A stretch of 64,000 nt of DNA from Pseudodesulfovibrio sp. S3 (GCF_004025585.1 NZ_QTZO01000002.1:124001-188000), one strand, 5' to 3'; positions 8,940-18,332 are shown, numbered from the stretch's first letter. Numbers and translations are program-made. Notes: generated from the sequence alone by a model not told the origin.

Positions 8940-10343
8940 ATGAAAACACGTACTGAGCATGATTTCCTGGGTGAAAAAACGCTTGCCGCCGAAACCTATT
9001 ACGGAGTCCAGACCCTCCGGGCGGTCGAGAATTTCAAAATCACCGACAACCCCATTTCCTCCTGCACCGAAATGATCGTAGCCCTGGGCTATGTCAAAAA
9101 GGCAGCAGCCCTCACCAACCTGGAACTCGGCATCCTGCCGGCCGACATCGCCAAGGCCATCTGTGGCGCCTGCAACGAAATCATCGCGGGCAAGCTGCAC
9201 GACCAGTTCGTCGTCGACTGCATTCAGGGCGGCGCAGGCACGTCCACGAACATGAATGCCAACGAAGTCATCGCCAATCGCGCCCTGGAAATACTCGGGA
9301 AAACCAAGGGTGAATACGAATTCTGCCATCCCAACAACCACGTAAACTGCTCACAGTCCACCAACGACGTTTATCCGACCGCATTTCGCATCGCCCTGTA
9401 CAACAAGTTGGAACGCCTCATTCGCGCCATCAACGAGGTCCAGTCCGGCTTTGCGAACAAAGGGGCCGAATTCGCCGACGTCCTGAAGATGGGACGGACC
9501 CAATTGCAGGACGCCGTGCCCATGACTCTGGGGCAGGAATTCTCCGCCTATGCGACCACACTGGGTGAAGATATCTGCCGACTGCAGGATGCGAGAAAGC
9601 TGCTGCTGGAAATCAACATCGGTGCCACCGCCATCGGCACCAGCATCAACGCCCCGTCCGAATACCCCAGGTTGGCCGTGAGCAACCTGCGCAACTTGAC
9701 GGGACTCGATCTGGTCATCTCCCCCAACCTTATCGAAGCGACCTGGGATACGGGGGCCTATATGCAGCTTTCCGGCGTCCTGAAGCGCGTTGCCGTAAAG
9801 CTCTCCAAAATCTGCAACGACCTGCGTCTCCTGTCGTCCGGCCCCCGAACCGGGATCAACGAGATCAATCTGCCTAAAATGCAGCCAGGTTCCTCCATCA
9901 TGCCGGGAAAGGTCAACCCCGTCATCCCGGAAATGGTCAACCAGGTAGCCTTCGACATCATCGGCAAGGACATGACCATCACCATGGCTTCGGAAGCGGG
10001 CCAGCTGCAACTCAACGTCATGGAGCCGATCATAGCCCACAGCCTGTTCCAGGGGATCGAACACCTCGCCCGGGCCTGCTTCATACTGCGCAAACGCTGC
10101 ATCGACGGAATCACTGCCAACCGCGAACATTGCCGGAAGCTCGTGGAAAACAGCGTGGGCATCATCACGGCCCTCAACCCCATCATCGGATACGAAAATT
10201 CCGCATCCGTGGCCAAGGAGGCACTGGAAACCGGCGGCTCCGTCTACGACCTGATCATTAAACGCAAACTCATGGACAAGGAAAAGCTGGACCGGATTCT
10301 CTCCGCTGAAAACATGATGCACCCCCGTTTCTTCCAACAATAG
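8940..10343 (+). CDS. aspA: Aspartate ammonia-lyase
   Basis: 467 residues, normal for AspA. The fumarase/aspartase signature GSSIMPGKVNP is present around residue 320, with conserved upstream blocks (GGAGTSTNMNANEV, HVNCSQSTND, GRTQLQDAVPMTLGQEF). The alternative, class II fumarase, shares the fold, but the overall pattern (EYYGVQT-type start, QDAVPMTLGQEF) and context favour aspartase. It converts L-aspartate to fumarate and ammonia in the cytoplasm. The next genes transport C4-dicarboxylates and reduce fumarate, so the product feeds anaerobic fumarate respiration. A sigma-54-type promoter precedes it. Confidence 0.9.
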   Translation: MKTRTEHDFLGEKTLAAETYYGVQTLRAVENFKITDNPISSCTEMIVALGYVKKAAALTNLELGILPADIAKAICGACNEIIAGKLHDQFVVDCIQGGAGTSTNMNANEVIANRALEILGKTKGEYEFCHPNNHVNCSQSTNDVYPTAFRIALYNKLERLIRAINEVQSGFANKGAEFADVLKMGRTQLQDAVPMTLGQEFSAYATTLGEDICRLQDARKLLLEINIGATAIGTSINAPSEYPRLAVSNLRNLTGLDLVISPNLIEATWDTGAYMQLSGVLKRVAVKLSKICNDLRLLSSGPRTGINEINLPKMQPGSSIMPGKVNPVIPEMVNQVAFDIIGKDMTITMASEAGQLQLNVMEPIIAHSLFQGIEHLARACFILRKRCIDGITANREHCRKLVENSVGIITALNPIIGYENSASVAKEALETGGSVYDLIIKRKLMDKEKLDRILSAENMMHPRFFQQ

Positions 10344-10371
10344 CCACCCAAGCACCTACAGGAGTCTTCAT

Positions 10372-11709
10372 ATGTTTTGGATAGAACTGCTGGTTGTTCT
10401 TGCAGCCATTTTCATAGGCGCCCGTCTCGGCGGTGTCGGCTTGGGCGTCATGGGCGGAGTGGGCCTCGCCATTCTTACCTTTGTTTTTGGCGTGCATCCC
10501 ACGGCTCCCCCCATCGACGTCATGCTCATGATCACGGCCGTCGTTACGGCGGCCGGGACGTTACAGGCCGCCGGAGGTTTGGACTTTCTCGTCGAAATCG
10601 CGGCGCATATTCTAAAAAGGAACCCCAGTCACATTACGTACCTGGGCCCGATCGTGACCTACGTCTTCACCTTCTTCGCCGGAACCGGCCATGTGGCCTA
10701 CTCCGTGTTGCCCGTCATCGCCGAAGTGGCGAGAAGCACGGGGATACGTCCCGAACGTCCACTGTCCATTTCGGTCATCGCCTCGCAGCAAGCCATCACG
10801 GCCAGCCCCATTTCCGCCGCCACCGTGGCTCTGTTGGGTCTCACGGCGACCGCCGGGGTGGAGCTAAGCGACATCCTCATGATCTGTGTACCCGCGACCT
10901 TCGTGGCCTGCATGGTGGGGGCCTTCTTCGTCAATCGCATGGGCAAGGAACTTGCCACCGACCCAGAGTATCTCAAGCGACTGGGGACCCCTGAGCTGGA
11001 AGAAGCCCTGCTCAAAGCGCAAAGCGGTGAAGAACAAGTCCTGCCCAAAGCCTCCAGAAATGCCAGATACTCCGTCGGCCTCTTCCTGCTGGGCACCATC
11101 ACCATCGTCCTGCTGGGCTCTTTCCCCGGAATGCGCCCGACCTGGACCACCGGCGACGGTGCCGTCATGCGCCTTGCCATGTCGAATGCCATTGAAATCG
11201 TCATGTTGACGGTTTCCGGTCTGATTCTGTTGATCAGTCGCGTCAAGGTTCAGAAGGTCGCAACCGGAAGCGTCTTCATGGCGGGCATGCAGGCCGTCAT
11301 CGCCATCTTCGGCATAGCCTGGCTCGGCGACAGCTTCTTCAGCGGCAACATGGACATGCTGGGCGGCAACATCCGGACCATGGTCACATCGCAGCCGTGG
11401 ACCTTTGCCATCGCCCTGTTCATCTTGTCCATCCTGCTGTTCAGCCAAGCCGCGACGGTCCGAGCGCTCATGCCGCTCGGCATCGCCCTGGGTATCCCCA
11501 CGCCGCTTCTCCTGGCCATGTTCCCGGCGGTCAACGGATACTTCTTCATCCCGAACTACCCGACCGTGGTGGCCGCCATCAACTTCGACCAGACGGGCAC
11601 AACGCATATCGGAAAGTATGTTCTCAACCACAGCTTCATGTTGCCGGGGCTCATCGCGACAAGCGGGGCCGTTGCCATCGGCTTCGTATTGGCCGGGGTC
11701 CTGTTGTAG
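10372..11709 (+). CDS. Anaerobic C4-dicarboxylate antiporter, DcuA/DcuB family
   Basis: 445 residues with about ten to twelve hydrophobic segments and the Dcu-family pattern, including GGLDFLVEIAAHILKRNP, TYVFTFFAGTGHVAYSVLPVIAEVA (cut here only as a description), a SQQAITASPISAA motif, and a C-terminal FDQTGTTHIGKYVLNHSF motif. Dcu carriers exchange external fumarate or aspartate for internal succinate during fumarate respiration. A CAGGAG ribosome site precedes the ATG and the gene starts 28 bases after aspA, so the two are probably co-transcribed. DcuA and DcuB cannot be separated reliably by eye; linkage to aspartase fits DcuA-like aspartate:succinate exchange. Confidence 0.9.
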   Translation: MFWIELLVVLAAIFIGARLGGVGLGVMGGVGLAILTFVFGVHPTAPPIDVMLMITAVVTAAGTLQAAGGLDFLVEIAAHILKRNPSHITYLGPIVTYVFTFFAGTGHVAYSVLPVIAEVARSTGIRPERPLSISVIASQQAITASPISAATVALLGLTATAGVELSDILMICVPATFVACMVGAFFVNRMGKELATDPEYLKRLGTPELEEALLKAQSGEEQVLPKASRNARYSVGLFLLGTITIVLLGSFPGMRPTWTTGDGAVMRLAMSNAIEIVMLTVSGLILLISRVKVQKVATGSVFMAGMQAVIAIFGIAWLGDSFFSGNMDMLGGNIRTMVTSQPWTFAIALFILSILLFSQAATVRALMPLGIALGIPTPLLLAMFPAVNGYFFIPNYPTVVAAINFDQTGTTHIGKYVLNHSFMLPGLIATSGAVAIGFVLAGVLL

Positions 11710-11726
11710 CTCTCTCCTCCCTCATA

Positions 11727-11763
11727 TGCCCGTTCCGGTAACAGACCTCCGCCGGAACGGGCA
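11727..11763 (+). terminator. Strong hairpin after the dcu gene
   Basis: TGCCCGTTCCGG (11727-11738) and CCGGAACGGGCA (11752-11763) form a perfect 12-bp stem with a 13-base loop. There is no T run, so it may act as a partial terminator or mRNA-stabilising element between dcu and frdC. Confidence 0.7.
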
Positions 11764-11808
11764 CACCGAGGCGATGTCTCTCACGTTATAATTCACCAAG
11801 GAGTATTC

Positions 11809-12465
11809 ATGCATACCGAAAGGGCTCTCCGCGTTGTCGTGCCCAACCAATACGCCGCGCTGCTGGACTGGACCCAGATGCTGACCGGCGCGATTCTGAT
11901 TCTATTCATGTGGGGCCATATGTTGATGGTCGCAAGCGTCAACCTGGGCGTCGACGCCTTTGACTGGATTGCGAAGCTGCTCGAAGCCTTCCTGCTGACC
12001 CAGGTATTCGGGCCGGTCATCGGCCTGTTGTTCCTGATTCATTTTGCCGTCGCGCTCCGCAAGATTCCGGTCCGCTCCTTCGAACAGATCTCCATCTGGC
12101 GCCAGGCCACAATGCTCCGCCACAAGGACACCTGGCTCTGGTTGGTGCAGGCTGGCAGCGCAATGCTCATCCTCATTATGGGGTCCGCCCATATGTGGGT
12201 CGTGCTGGGCGACCTGCCCATCACCGCAGCCAAAAGCGCTGCCCGGGTGGGCGGTCTCTGGCTGCCCTTCTACCTCCTCCTGCTGCCGCTGGCGGAGCTG
12301 CACGTCGGCATAGGCCTCTACCGAATCGGCGTGAAATGGGGCTTCATTTCGCGCAGGAATCGCACGTTCTGCCACCGGACAGAGGTCATCGTTACCGCCG
12401 GGTTCATACTCATCGGCCTGACCACTCTCGTCCAATTTTGTATTCTCAACCTTCAACATTTATGA
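11809..12465 (+). CDS. frdC: Fumarate reductase cytochrome b subunit (diheme, Wolinella type)
   Basis: 218 residues with five predicted membrane helices. Four histidines are placed like the heme ligands of the Wolinella-type FrdC: His37 (WGHMLMV), His78 (LIHFAVALRK), His128 (GSAHMWVVL) and His165 (AELHVGIGLYR). It anchors the reductase in the inner membrane and passes electrons from menaquinol to FrdB. The AAGGAG ribosome site precedes the ATG. Its stop overlaps the frdA start by four bases, showing translational coupling. The frdCAB order is that of epsilon- and deltaproteobacterial fumarate reductases. Confidence 0.92.
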   Translation: MHTERALRVVVPNQYAALLDWTQMLTGAILILFMWGHMLMVASVNLGVDAFDWIAKLLEAFLLTQVFGPVIGLLFLIHFAVALRKIPVRSFEQISIWRQATMLRHKDTWLWLVQAGSAMLILIMGSAHMWVVLGDLPITAAKSAARVGGLWLPFYLLLLPLAELHVGIGLYRIGVKWGFISRRNRTFCHRTEVIVTAGFILIGLTTLVQFCILNLQHL

Positions 12466-14321
12466 GTTCATCCATGCAGGAAGTTATTACGACAGACATG
12501 CTTTGCATCGGTGCGGGGCTGGCCGGAGAACGCGTCGCCATCGAAACCGCAAAAGCCGGATTCAATACCATCTGCCTCAGCTTGGTGCCTGCCAGACGAT
12601 CCCACTCTGCCGCGGCGCAGGGCGGCATGCAGGCAGCCCTGGGTAACTGCGCCATGGGGGAAGGGGACAATCCGGATGTCCATTTCGCCGATACGGTCAA
12701 AGGCTCTGACTGGGGCTGCGACCAGGAAGTTGCAAGACTCTTTTGCGAAACGGCCCCCATCGCCATCCGCCAATTGGCCCACTGGGGCGTTCCCTGGAAC
12801 CGCGTGGAGCCGGGGGAAGACGGATATTTCCAGGGCGGTAAAAAATACTCCAAGACCGAAAAGTCGGAAAACGCCGGTCTGATCACCGCGAGGAACTTCG
12901 GCGGAACCGCCAAGTGGCGCACATGTTACACCTCGGACGGCACCGGCCACACCATGCTGTTCACCATGGATAACAAGGCGACACAGGCCGGAATCGATAT
13001 TCACGACCGTTGCGAGGCCGTTGCCCTGCTGCATGACGGCACGCGTTGCTTCGGCGCCGTCGCACGCTGCATGCGCACGGGGCGCCTGCGGATATACTAT
13101 GCAAAGGCCGTCCTGATCGCGTCCGGAGGGTTCGGCCGCATCTACCGGGAATCCACCAACGCCGTCATCTGCACCGGAGGCGGCCAGGCCATCTGCCTGG
13201 ACACGGGCATCGTGCAGCTCGGCAACATGGAGGCGATCCAGTTCCACCCCACGGGAGTGGTCCCCGGAAATATCCTGGTCACGGAAGGTTGCCGGGGTGA
13301 CGGCGGCGTTCTCCTCGACGTCGACAAGAAACGGTTCATGCACATCTATGAACCGGCCAAGGCGGAACTCGCATCCCGCGACGTTGTGTCCCGACGCATG
13401 ACCGAACACATCCGGGCGGGGAAAGGCGTGCCATCCCCATACGGTGAACACCTCTGGCTGGACATAGGCCATCTGGGCGCCAAACACATCAACACCCGCC
13501 TGCGCGAAGTGGAAGAGATTTGCACGAACTTCCTGGGCGTGGATCCCATTACCCAGCTCATCCCGGTTCGCCCGACCCAGCACTACTCCATGGGCGGCGT
13601 GCGCACGGACAAGCACGGCAAGGCCTACGGGCTGAAAGGACTGTTCGCCGCTGGCGAAGCGGCCTGCTGGGACATGCACGGCTTCAACCGTCTCGGCGGG
13701 AACTCCCTTGCAGAAACCGTGGTGGCCGGAATGATCGTGGGGCAAAGCTGCGTTCGTTTCCTCAAGGGTGAAAGCGCGTGTTTCGATACCGGAATCGCCA
13801 ACGAGCAATGCAGGAATGTGCAACAGCGCATCCACACGCTGGTTGCCGGCAACGGCCGGGAAAAGGCTTTCTCCCTTCGCAATGAAATGCAGGATGTGAT
13901 GATGGAGGGTGTCGGAATCTTCCGCAACGAACTGGGATTGAGCAATGCGTACACCCGGCTTGAAGAACTGCACGCCCGCGCCGCCAGCCTGAAGCTCGCC
14001 TCCAACGGCTGCGGCGCCAACGCCGAACTGTCCCTGGCGTTGCAGCTTCGCGGCTTGATTCGCCTTGCCCTCTGCGTCACGAAAGGCGCCCTGGAACGCA
14101 CGGAAAGCCGGGGCTCACACGCCAGGGAAGACTATCCGGAAAGAAACGATCGCGACTGGCTCGTGCGGACCCTGAGCCGCTGGGATGTGGACAATGACCA
14201 CCCTTGTCTCGATTACGAGCCCGCGTCCCGGGTCTGGGAAATCCCGCCGGGCGACAGGGGGTACGGAGGAGGAACAGTCATCAGCACAGACTCAACAAAT
14301 AAAAAGGAAGCGTCGGAATGA
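12462..14321 (+). CDS. frdA: Fumarate reductase flavoprotein subunit
   Basis: 619 residues from the ATG overlapping the frdC stop (ATGA); a second ATG at 12474 is possible. The FAD-binding GAGLAGERVA motif is near residue 17, and His48 in ARRSHSAAAQGG is the position of the covalent FAD link. Substrate-site segments QFHPTGV, TEGCRGDGG and RPTQHYSMGGV are intact, as is the C-terminal REDYPERNDRDW block. It reduces fumarate to succinate at the FAD. Frames running far upstream into frdC are read-through and not part of the gene. It forms a complex with FrdB and FrdC and completes aspartate-dependent respiration. Confidence 0.94.
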   Translation: MSSSMQEVITTDMLCIGAGLAGERVAIETAKAGFNTICLSLVPARRSHSAAAQGGMQAALGNCAMGEGDNPDVHFADTVKGSDWGCDQEVARLFCETAPIAIRQLAHWGVPWNRVEPGEDGYFQGGKKYSKTEKSENAGLITARNFGGTAKWRTCYTSDGTGHTMLFTMDNKATQAGIDIHDRCEAVALLHDGTRCFGAVARCMRTGRLRIYYAKAVLIASGGFGRIYRESTNAVICTGGGQAICLDTGIVQLGNMEAIQFHPTGVVPGNILVTEGCRGDGGVLLDVDKKRFMHIYEPAKAELASRDVVSRRMTEHIRAGKGVPSPYGEHLWLDIGHLGAKHINTRLREVEEICTNFLGVDPITQLIPVRPTQHYSMGGVRTDKHGKAYGLKGLFAAGEAACWDMHGFNRLGGNSLAETVVAGMIVGQSCVRFLKGESACFDTGIANEQCRNVQQRIHTLVAGNGREKAFSLRNEMQDVMMEGVGIFRNELGLSNAYTRLEELHARAASLKLASNGCGANAELSLALQLRGLIRLALCVTKGALERTESRGSHAREDYPERNDRDWLVRTLSRWDVDNDHPCLDYEPASRVWEIPPGDRGYGGGTVISTDSTNKKEASE

Positions 14322-15055
14322 ACAGGAACCTGTACTTCAACATCCTCCGCTACGATCCAGAACAACCCGACATCGAACCTTACATGCAATCATATTTGCT
14401 GAAAGAGACCGAGCGAATGACCCTGTTCATCGCCCTGAACCGGTTACGTGAGGAACAGGATGCCTCACTCAAATTCGACTTCTGCTGCCGAGCGGGCATC
14501 TGCGGGGCATGCGCCATGGTCATCAACGGACGGCCGGGCCTGGCCTGCCACACGCAGACCAAGGATCTACCGGCCATCATTAATCTTTTACCCCTCCCGT
14601 TCTTCAAGCTCATCGGAGACCTATCAGTGGATACGGGCATCTGGTTCAGGGAAATGAACCGGCAGGTTGAGTCATGGATTCATACCAAGGAGGTATTCGA
14701 TCCCCAAGCCTCTGAACAACGGATGGACAATTCAACGGCGGAACAAATCTACGAACTCGAACGGTGCATCGAATGCGGCTGTTGTCTGGCGGCATGCGGA
14801 ACGGCGCGCATGCGCGAGGATTTTCTGGGAGCCGCCGGACTCAATCGCATAGGGCGCTTTCTGCTGGATCCACGGGATCAACGGAATGAACAGGATTTCT
14901 TCCAATTGATTGGCAGTGATCGGGGCATATTCGGCTGCATGGGCCTGCTGGCCTGTGAAGACGTCTGCCCCAAGCACCTGCCGCTTCAAGATCAACTTGG
15001 ATTTATCCGCAGAAAGATGGGGTTGCGCGCCCTTCACAATCTCTTCAAACGCTGA
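14318..15055 (+). CDS. frdB: Fumarate reductase iron-sulfur subunit
   Basis: 245 residues, starting in a four-base overlap with frdA. The [2Fe-2S] ligands are in CCRAGICGACAM plus a downstream Cys (GLAC). The C-terminal domain carries CIECGCCLAAC for the [4Fe-4S] cluster and a second cluster motif with CMGLLACEDVCPKHLP for the [3Fe-4S]/[4Fe-4S] pair. FrdB passes electrons from the cytochrome b subunit to the flavoprotein. A perfect hairpin after the stop closes the operon. Confidence 0.94.
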   Translation: MNRNLYFNILRYDPEQPDIEPYMQSYLLKETERMTLFIALNRLREEQDASLKFDFCCRAGICGACAMVINGRPGLACHTQTKDLPAIINLLPLPFFKLIGDLSVDTGIWFREMNRQVESWIHTKEVFDPQASEQRMDNSTAEQIYELERCIECGCCLAACGTARMREDFLGAAGLNRIGRFLLDPRDQRNEQDFFQLIGSDRGIFGCMGLLACEDVCPKHLPLQDQLGFIRRKMGLRALHNLFKR

Positions 15056-15061
15056 TTCGGC

Positions 15062-15100
15062 AACACGCCCATGGGGCCTTACCGGTTCCATGGGCGTGTT
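15062..15100 (+). terminator. Hairpin terminator after frdB
   Basis: AACACGCCCATGG (15062-15074) pairs perfectly with CCATGGGCGTGTT (15088-15100), a 13-bp stem seven bases after the frdB stop. It ends the frd operon and separates it from the symporter gene. Confidence 0.8.
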
Positions 15101-15195
15101 CGCACCACAACCTTCTGAAAGATGAAGCAAAAACAGGAAAAAACGTATCGCATGATTTTTTCATTAATCCACACCAATGTAATAGGAGGTATTAC

Positions 15196-16428
15196 ATGAG
15201 GAACTGGGTCAAAATTCTAATTGGACTGGTTGCCGGAGTCGCTTTTGGAGCGATCTTCCCTCTCTTCACCCCTTACGTCGCTCCACTGGGGACATTGTTC
15301 ATCAAGGCGATCAAGCTATTGATCGTACCGCTCATTTTTTCTTCCCTGGTCACCGGCATCACCAGCATGCAAGATATCGGCACGCTGGGCAGAATCAGCC
15401 TAAAGACGGTTATCATATACATGGCCACTACCGTCTGCGCCATTTCGATAGGCCTTCTGTCCGGGATCATACTGCACCCCGGAACAGGCATGAACCTCAT
15501 TGCCTCCGAAACGAATACAACGGTGGCAGCAGTCCCGTCCATCGCCGATACCCTGCTTGGGCTTATCCCCTCCAATCCGTTCAAGGCCATGGTCGAAGGC
15601 AACATCCTACAGGTTATCATCTTCACCGTATTGCTGGGCATTGCCATCAATCTGACCGGCAAGAAAGCCGCCCCGGTTCGGAAATTCTGCGAATCCATGG
15701 CCGAAACAATGTATTCAATGACGGCAATCGTCATCGCTTTTGCACCGGTAGGCATCTTTGCTCTGATGGCCAACGTGGTTTCCCAATACGGACTGAGCGC
15801 CCTGTTGCCGCTGCTGAAGGTTCTCTTGGCAGTACTGGCGGGCAGTGTCATCCACATCATCCTCGTATATGGGGGAAGTGTCGCGCTCTTGGCGAGGACC
15901 AATCCGGTCATTTTCTTCAAGGGCATCATGGAAGCTTTGCTGGTGGGTTTTTCCACTACCAGCAGTTCAGGAACCCTGCCGGTCACGACCCAATGCATGG
16001 AGGACAACCTCGGCGTATCCAAATCGATTACATCGTTCGTCCTTCCCTTGGGGGCCACTATCAACATGGACGGAACGGCCATCTACCAGGGTGTCTGTGC
16101 GATTTTCATCGCTCAAGCATACAACATCGATCTCACCGTAGGCAATTATCTTACAATCATCTTCACGGCCACACTCGCCTCCATCGGCACGGCAGGCGTT
16201 CCCGGAGCTGGACTCATAATGCTTTCCATGATCCTGACCGCCATCGGGCTTCCTCTGGAGGGAATCGCGCTGATAGCCAGCATAGACAGGCTGCTGGATA
16301 TGGTGCGCACAACCGTCAACGTCTGCGGTGACGCCATGGCCACCCTCCTCGTCGCTAAAAGCGAAAACGAAGTGGGAGAGGAGAGAGAAATGGAATCACC
16401 TTGTTGTACCACTAAACAACGTTTTTAA
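15196..16428 (+). CDS. Dicarboxylate/amino acid:cation symporter (DctA/GltP family)
   Basis: 410 residues with the glutamate-transporter fold. The hallmark motifs are the serine-rich re-entrant loop TTSSSGTLPVT near residue 258, NMDGTAIYQG in helix 7 near 290, and the second loop GTAGVPGAGLIML with the following IDRLLDMVRTTVNV in helix 8. Arg and Asp in that last segment contact the substrate carboxylates. Family members import aspartate, glutamate or C4-acids with Na+ or H+. An AGGAGGT ribosome site precedes the ATG. Its position directly after frdB suggests it feeds aspartate or fumarate into the module. It has its own promoter space after the frdB terminator. Confidence 0.92.
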   Translation: MRNWVKILIGLVAGVAFGAIFPLFTPYVAPLGTLFIKAIKLLIVPLIFSSLVTGITSMQDIGTLGRISLKTVIIYMATTVCAISIGLLSGIILHPGTGMNLIASETNTTVAAVPSIADTLLGLIPSNPFKAMVEGNILQVIIFTVLLGIAINLTGKKAAPVRKFCESMAETMYSMTAIVIAFAPVGIFALMANVVSQYGLSALLPLLKVLLAVLAGSVIHIILVYGGSVALLARTNPVIFFKGIMEALLVGFSTTSSSGTLPVTTQCMEDNLGVSKSITSFVLPLGATINMDGTAIYQGVCAIFIAQAYNIDLTVGNYLTIIFTATLASIGTAGVPGAGLIMLSMILTAIGLPLEGIALIASIDRLLDMVRTTVNVCGDAMATLLVAKSENEVGEEREMESPCCTTKQRF

Positions 16429-16480
16429 AACAGACAGTTTTACGGGTCAGGTTCATCCTCTCCCCCACCATCATCATGTC

Positions 16481-16580
16481 CATTTGCCTGTTCCACAAAA
16501 AAAGGCTTAGAAGGAAAACCTTCTAAGCCTTTATAATCATTGTTTGAGCTGGAGTAATCAAACCCACGACCTCCTGGAAG
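16481..16580 (-). repeat. Scar C: tRNA-Ala 3' fragment plus terminator
   Basis: On the minus strand this reads GGAGGTCGTGGGTTTGATTA, then CTCCAGCTCAAACAATGATTA, then the hairpin GGCTTAGAAGG/CCTTCTAAGCC (16504-16530), a T run and TGTGGAACAGGCAAATG. The T arm and acceptor end of a tRNA-Ala are recognisable and the terminator is nearly identical to the one at 27950. The anticodon arm is already lost. Confidence 0.65.
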
Positions 16581-16596
16581 TGCAAAGTCCCCCTTC

Positions 16597-17184
16597 TTAG
16601 GTTTTTGCAAGAGTTGTAAATTTATCCCTGCGTGGGGGGGCATCGTCTCCACGCTCTCTTTCTGCCAGTGATTTATATCCAAATCCTTTGAATAAGTTGT
16701 TGTAGCGCTCTTCCACCATATTTACCCGATCAAGCGCGGCTTTCCGTTCTGTCGCAAGCAGGAGAAGCAAGGTCTGATCTGACATCGTTTCCAATTCGCA
16801 ACGAAGATAGGTCTTGAACATTTCCCCGCTACCTTCAAAGGTTTTGGGGTATTTCTCCAACAACTCGACCATCCAGTTGGTTTCGATGTCGACAATGTCG
16901 CCGATATGGCGGGACTCGTTGATCGGTGGGATGCGATTCTCCATGCGTGCATATTTTTCAGTCATCAAATTGCGGCCTGACTTCTGGGCATTCGTGAGAT
17001 CGGATAAATATGACTCCAGCACAGGCATTGGGAGTACAGAATGATGCATCGTTCGCATGGTTTTGAACGTGTTGAGGTGGTCCTGACACGGAGAATGGAC
17101 TGTGGAGTTCACATGTCGAAACATTTCCAACTCTATGTCCACTATTTGATTTATTCTTTCTTGATTACGAACAGGAATGGTCAT
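16597..17184 (-). CDS. DUF4125-like protein of unknown function
   Basis: 195 residues with a GGAGG ribosome site. I recognise DUF4125-type blocks: a start rich in IDIELEMF-like residues (IVDIELEMFRHVNS), CQDHLNTFKTMR, SYLSDLTNAQKSGRNL and MTEKYARMENRIPPIN. The function of this family is not established. It is the last gene on the strand of the 4-hydroxyphenylacetate decarboxylase cluster, 68 bases after hpdA, so it may be co-expressed and help the decarboxylase system, but no catalytic motif is evident. It lies just inside scar C. Confidence 0.6.
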   Translation of the reverse strand: MTIPVRNQERINQIVDIELEMFRHVNSTVHSPCQDHLNTFKTMRTMHHSVLPMPVLESYLSDLTNAQKSGRNLMTEKYARMENRIPPINESRHIGDIVDIETNWMVELLEKYPKTFEGSGEMFKTYLRCELETMSDQTLLLLLATERKAALDRVNMVEERYNNLFKGFGYKSLAERERGDDAPPRRDKFTTLAKT

Positions 17185-17252
17185 GCCTGTTTCCTCCGAA
17201 AGTGTTTATACGCGCTGTTAACCATAGAAATGCAGACATTGCCCTCTTTCGC

Positions 17253-18221
17253 CTAGAAGGGAGTGTCCCATCCGACAAAGCAAAAGAGTCCTTTTTCTTC
17301 GGCTATTGATTTGAGATGCTGCATCTGTTCATCCGAGGGCGAGGTCTGCTCGGCCAGAGCGTAGGTACGTCCTAATTGCCGATACTTGGATTCGCCAAGC
17401 CGGTGAAATGGCAGCAGGTTCACTGCGTCCAGTCCGATGCTGCGAATGAAGTCGGCGGTTTCGGCAATATTGGATGCGGAGTCATTTCTGCCGGGAATGA
17501 TGGGAATCCTGGGGATGATGACTCCGTTCCAGTCGGAGCGGACAAGCTTCTCGATATTGCTGAGAATGAGCTCATTGCCTACACCGGTCAATTTGCGATG
17601 CGCGGCTGAGTCCATGTGCTTGATATCCGTAAAAATCCAGTCCACATAGCTCGTGGCTTTCAAGTAGAAATCCGTTGAAATGCAGGACGTGGTCTCTATA
17701 CAGGTGTGTATGAAACGCTTTTTACATTCTTTGAGCAGCGGCAGAATGAATTTTTTCTGAAACAGCGGTTCACCCCCACTGAAGGTGACGCCTCCCTTTG
17801 AGCCCCAGAATTGGCGATCCCGTTGGAAAATCCTGATGAGATCATCAACGGAATACTGCTTGCTGTTGATTGTGAGTGCTTCATGGTAGCATGTTTCTAT
17901 ACATTTGAGGCTCGTACAGAAGTCGCAGATTTCGCGGTTGAAGTGGAGTTTGTCATTTTCGATGGAGACTGCATTTTCAGGGCATGTGTCCACACAGTGG
18001 CCACAACATTGGCAACGGGTCTCCCGGTACATCATGACCCGTTTTCTATGCAGTCCCTCGGGATTGCTGCACCAGATGCAACTGAGCGGACATCCGTTCA
18101 GGAACACGGTGGTTCTGGTACCGGGTCCGTCGTGAACAGAGTGTCCCTGCACGTCGAAAACGAGGCCCGTCAATGTCTCGGAAGTGTCCCCTACAGATAT
18201 TTCGTCAATTGCTTTGTACAT
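17253..18221 (-). CDS. hpdA: Glycyl-radical enzyme activase for 4-hydroxyphenylacetate decarboxylase
   Basis: 322 residues. The radical-SAM motif CPLSCIWC (CX3CX2C) is near residue 44, preceded by VHDGPGTRTTVF, typical of glycyl-radical activases. A ferredoxin-like insert with two further cluster motifs follows (CQCCGHCVDTCP and CDFCTSLKCIETC), as in activases of the HpdA/BssD/CutD type. FSGGEPL binds the SAM amino group. It abstracts a hydrogen from the glycine of HpdB to make the radical. The gene shares strand and cluster with hpdB and hpdC but is separated from hpdC by an MFS transporter gene. Confidence 0.9.
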   Translation of the reverse strand: MYKAIDEISVGDTSETLTGLVFDVQGHSVHDGPGTRTTVFLNGCPLSCIWCSNPEGLHRKRVMMYRETRCQCCGHCVDTCPENAVSIENDKLHFNREICDFCTSLKCIETCYHEALTINSKQYSVDDLIRIFQRDRQFWGSKGGVTFSGGEPLFQKKFILPLLKECKKRFIHTCIETTSCISTDFYLKATSYVDWIFTDIKHMDSAAHRKLTGVGNELILSNIEKLVRSDWNGVIIPRIPIIPGRNDSASNIAETADFIRSIGLDAVNLLPFHRLGESKYRQLGRTYALAEQTSPSDEQMQHLKSIAEEKGLFCFVGWDTPF

Positions 18222-18270
18222 TTTACGCTACGCTCTGTTGTGTGACGAATGCTTGTAATTCCCTTTAATT

Positions 18271-18301
18271 GGCGCCGTTCTGGTCACGACAGAACGGCGC
18301 C
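18271..18301 (-). terminator. Perfect hairpin between the MFS gene and hpdA
   Basis: GGCGCCGTTCTG (18271-18282) and CAGAACGGCGCC (18290-18301) form a 12-bp stem with a 7-base loop, 32 bases after the MFS stop on the minus strand. No T run follows, so it may give partial termination or set the ratio of hpdA to upstream messages. Confidence 0.65.
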
Positions 18302-18332
18302 GGGGGGGCAGCTCTCATGGAGGTATTGAGAG

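Noticed and set aside
12468-13973. A 501-residue minus-strand open frame opposite frdA
   Set aside because: It is the antisense shadow of a clearly conserved flavoprotein gene and has no family resemblance.
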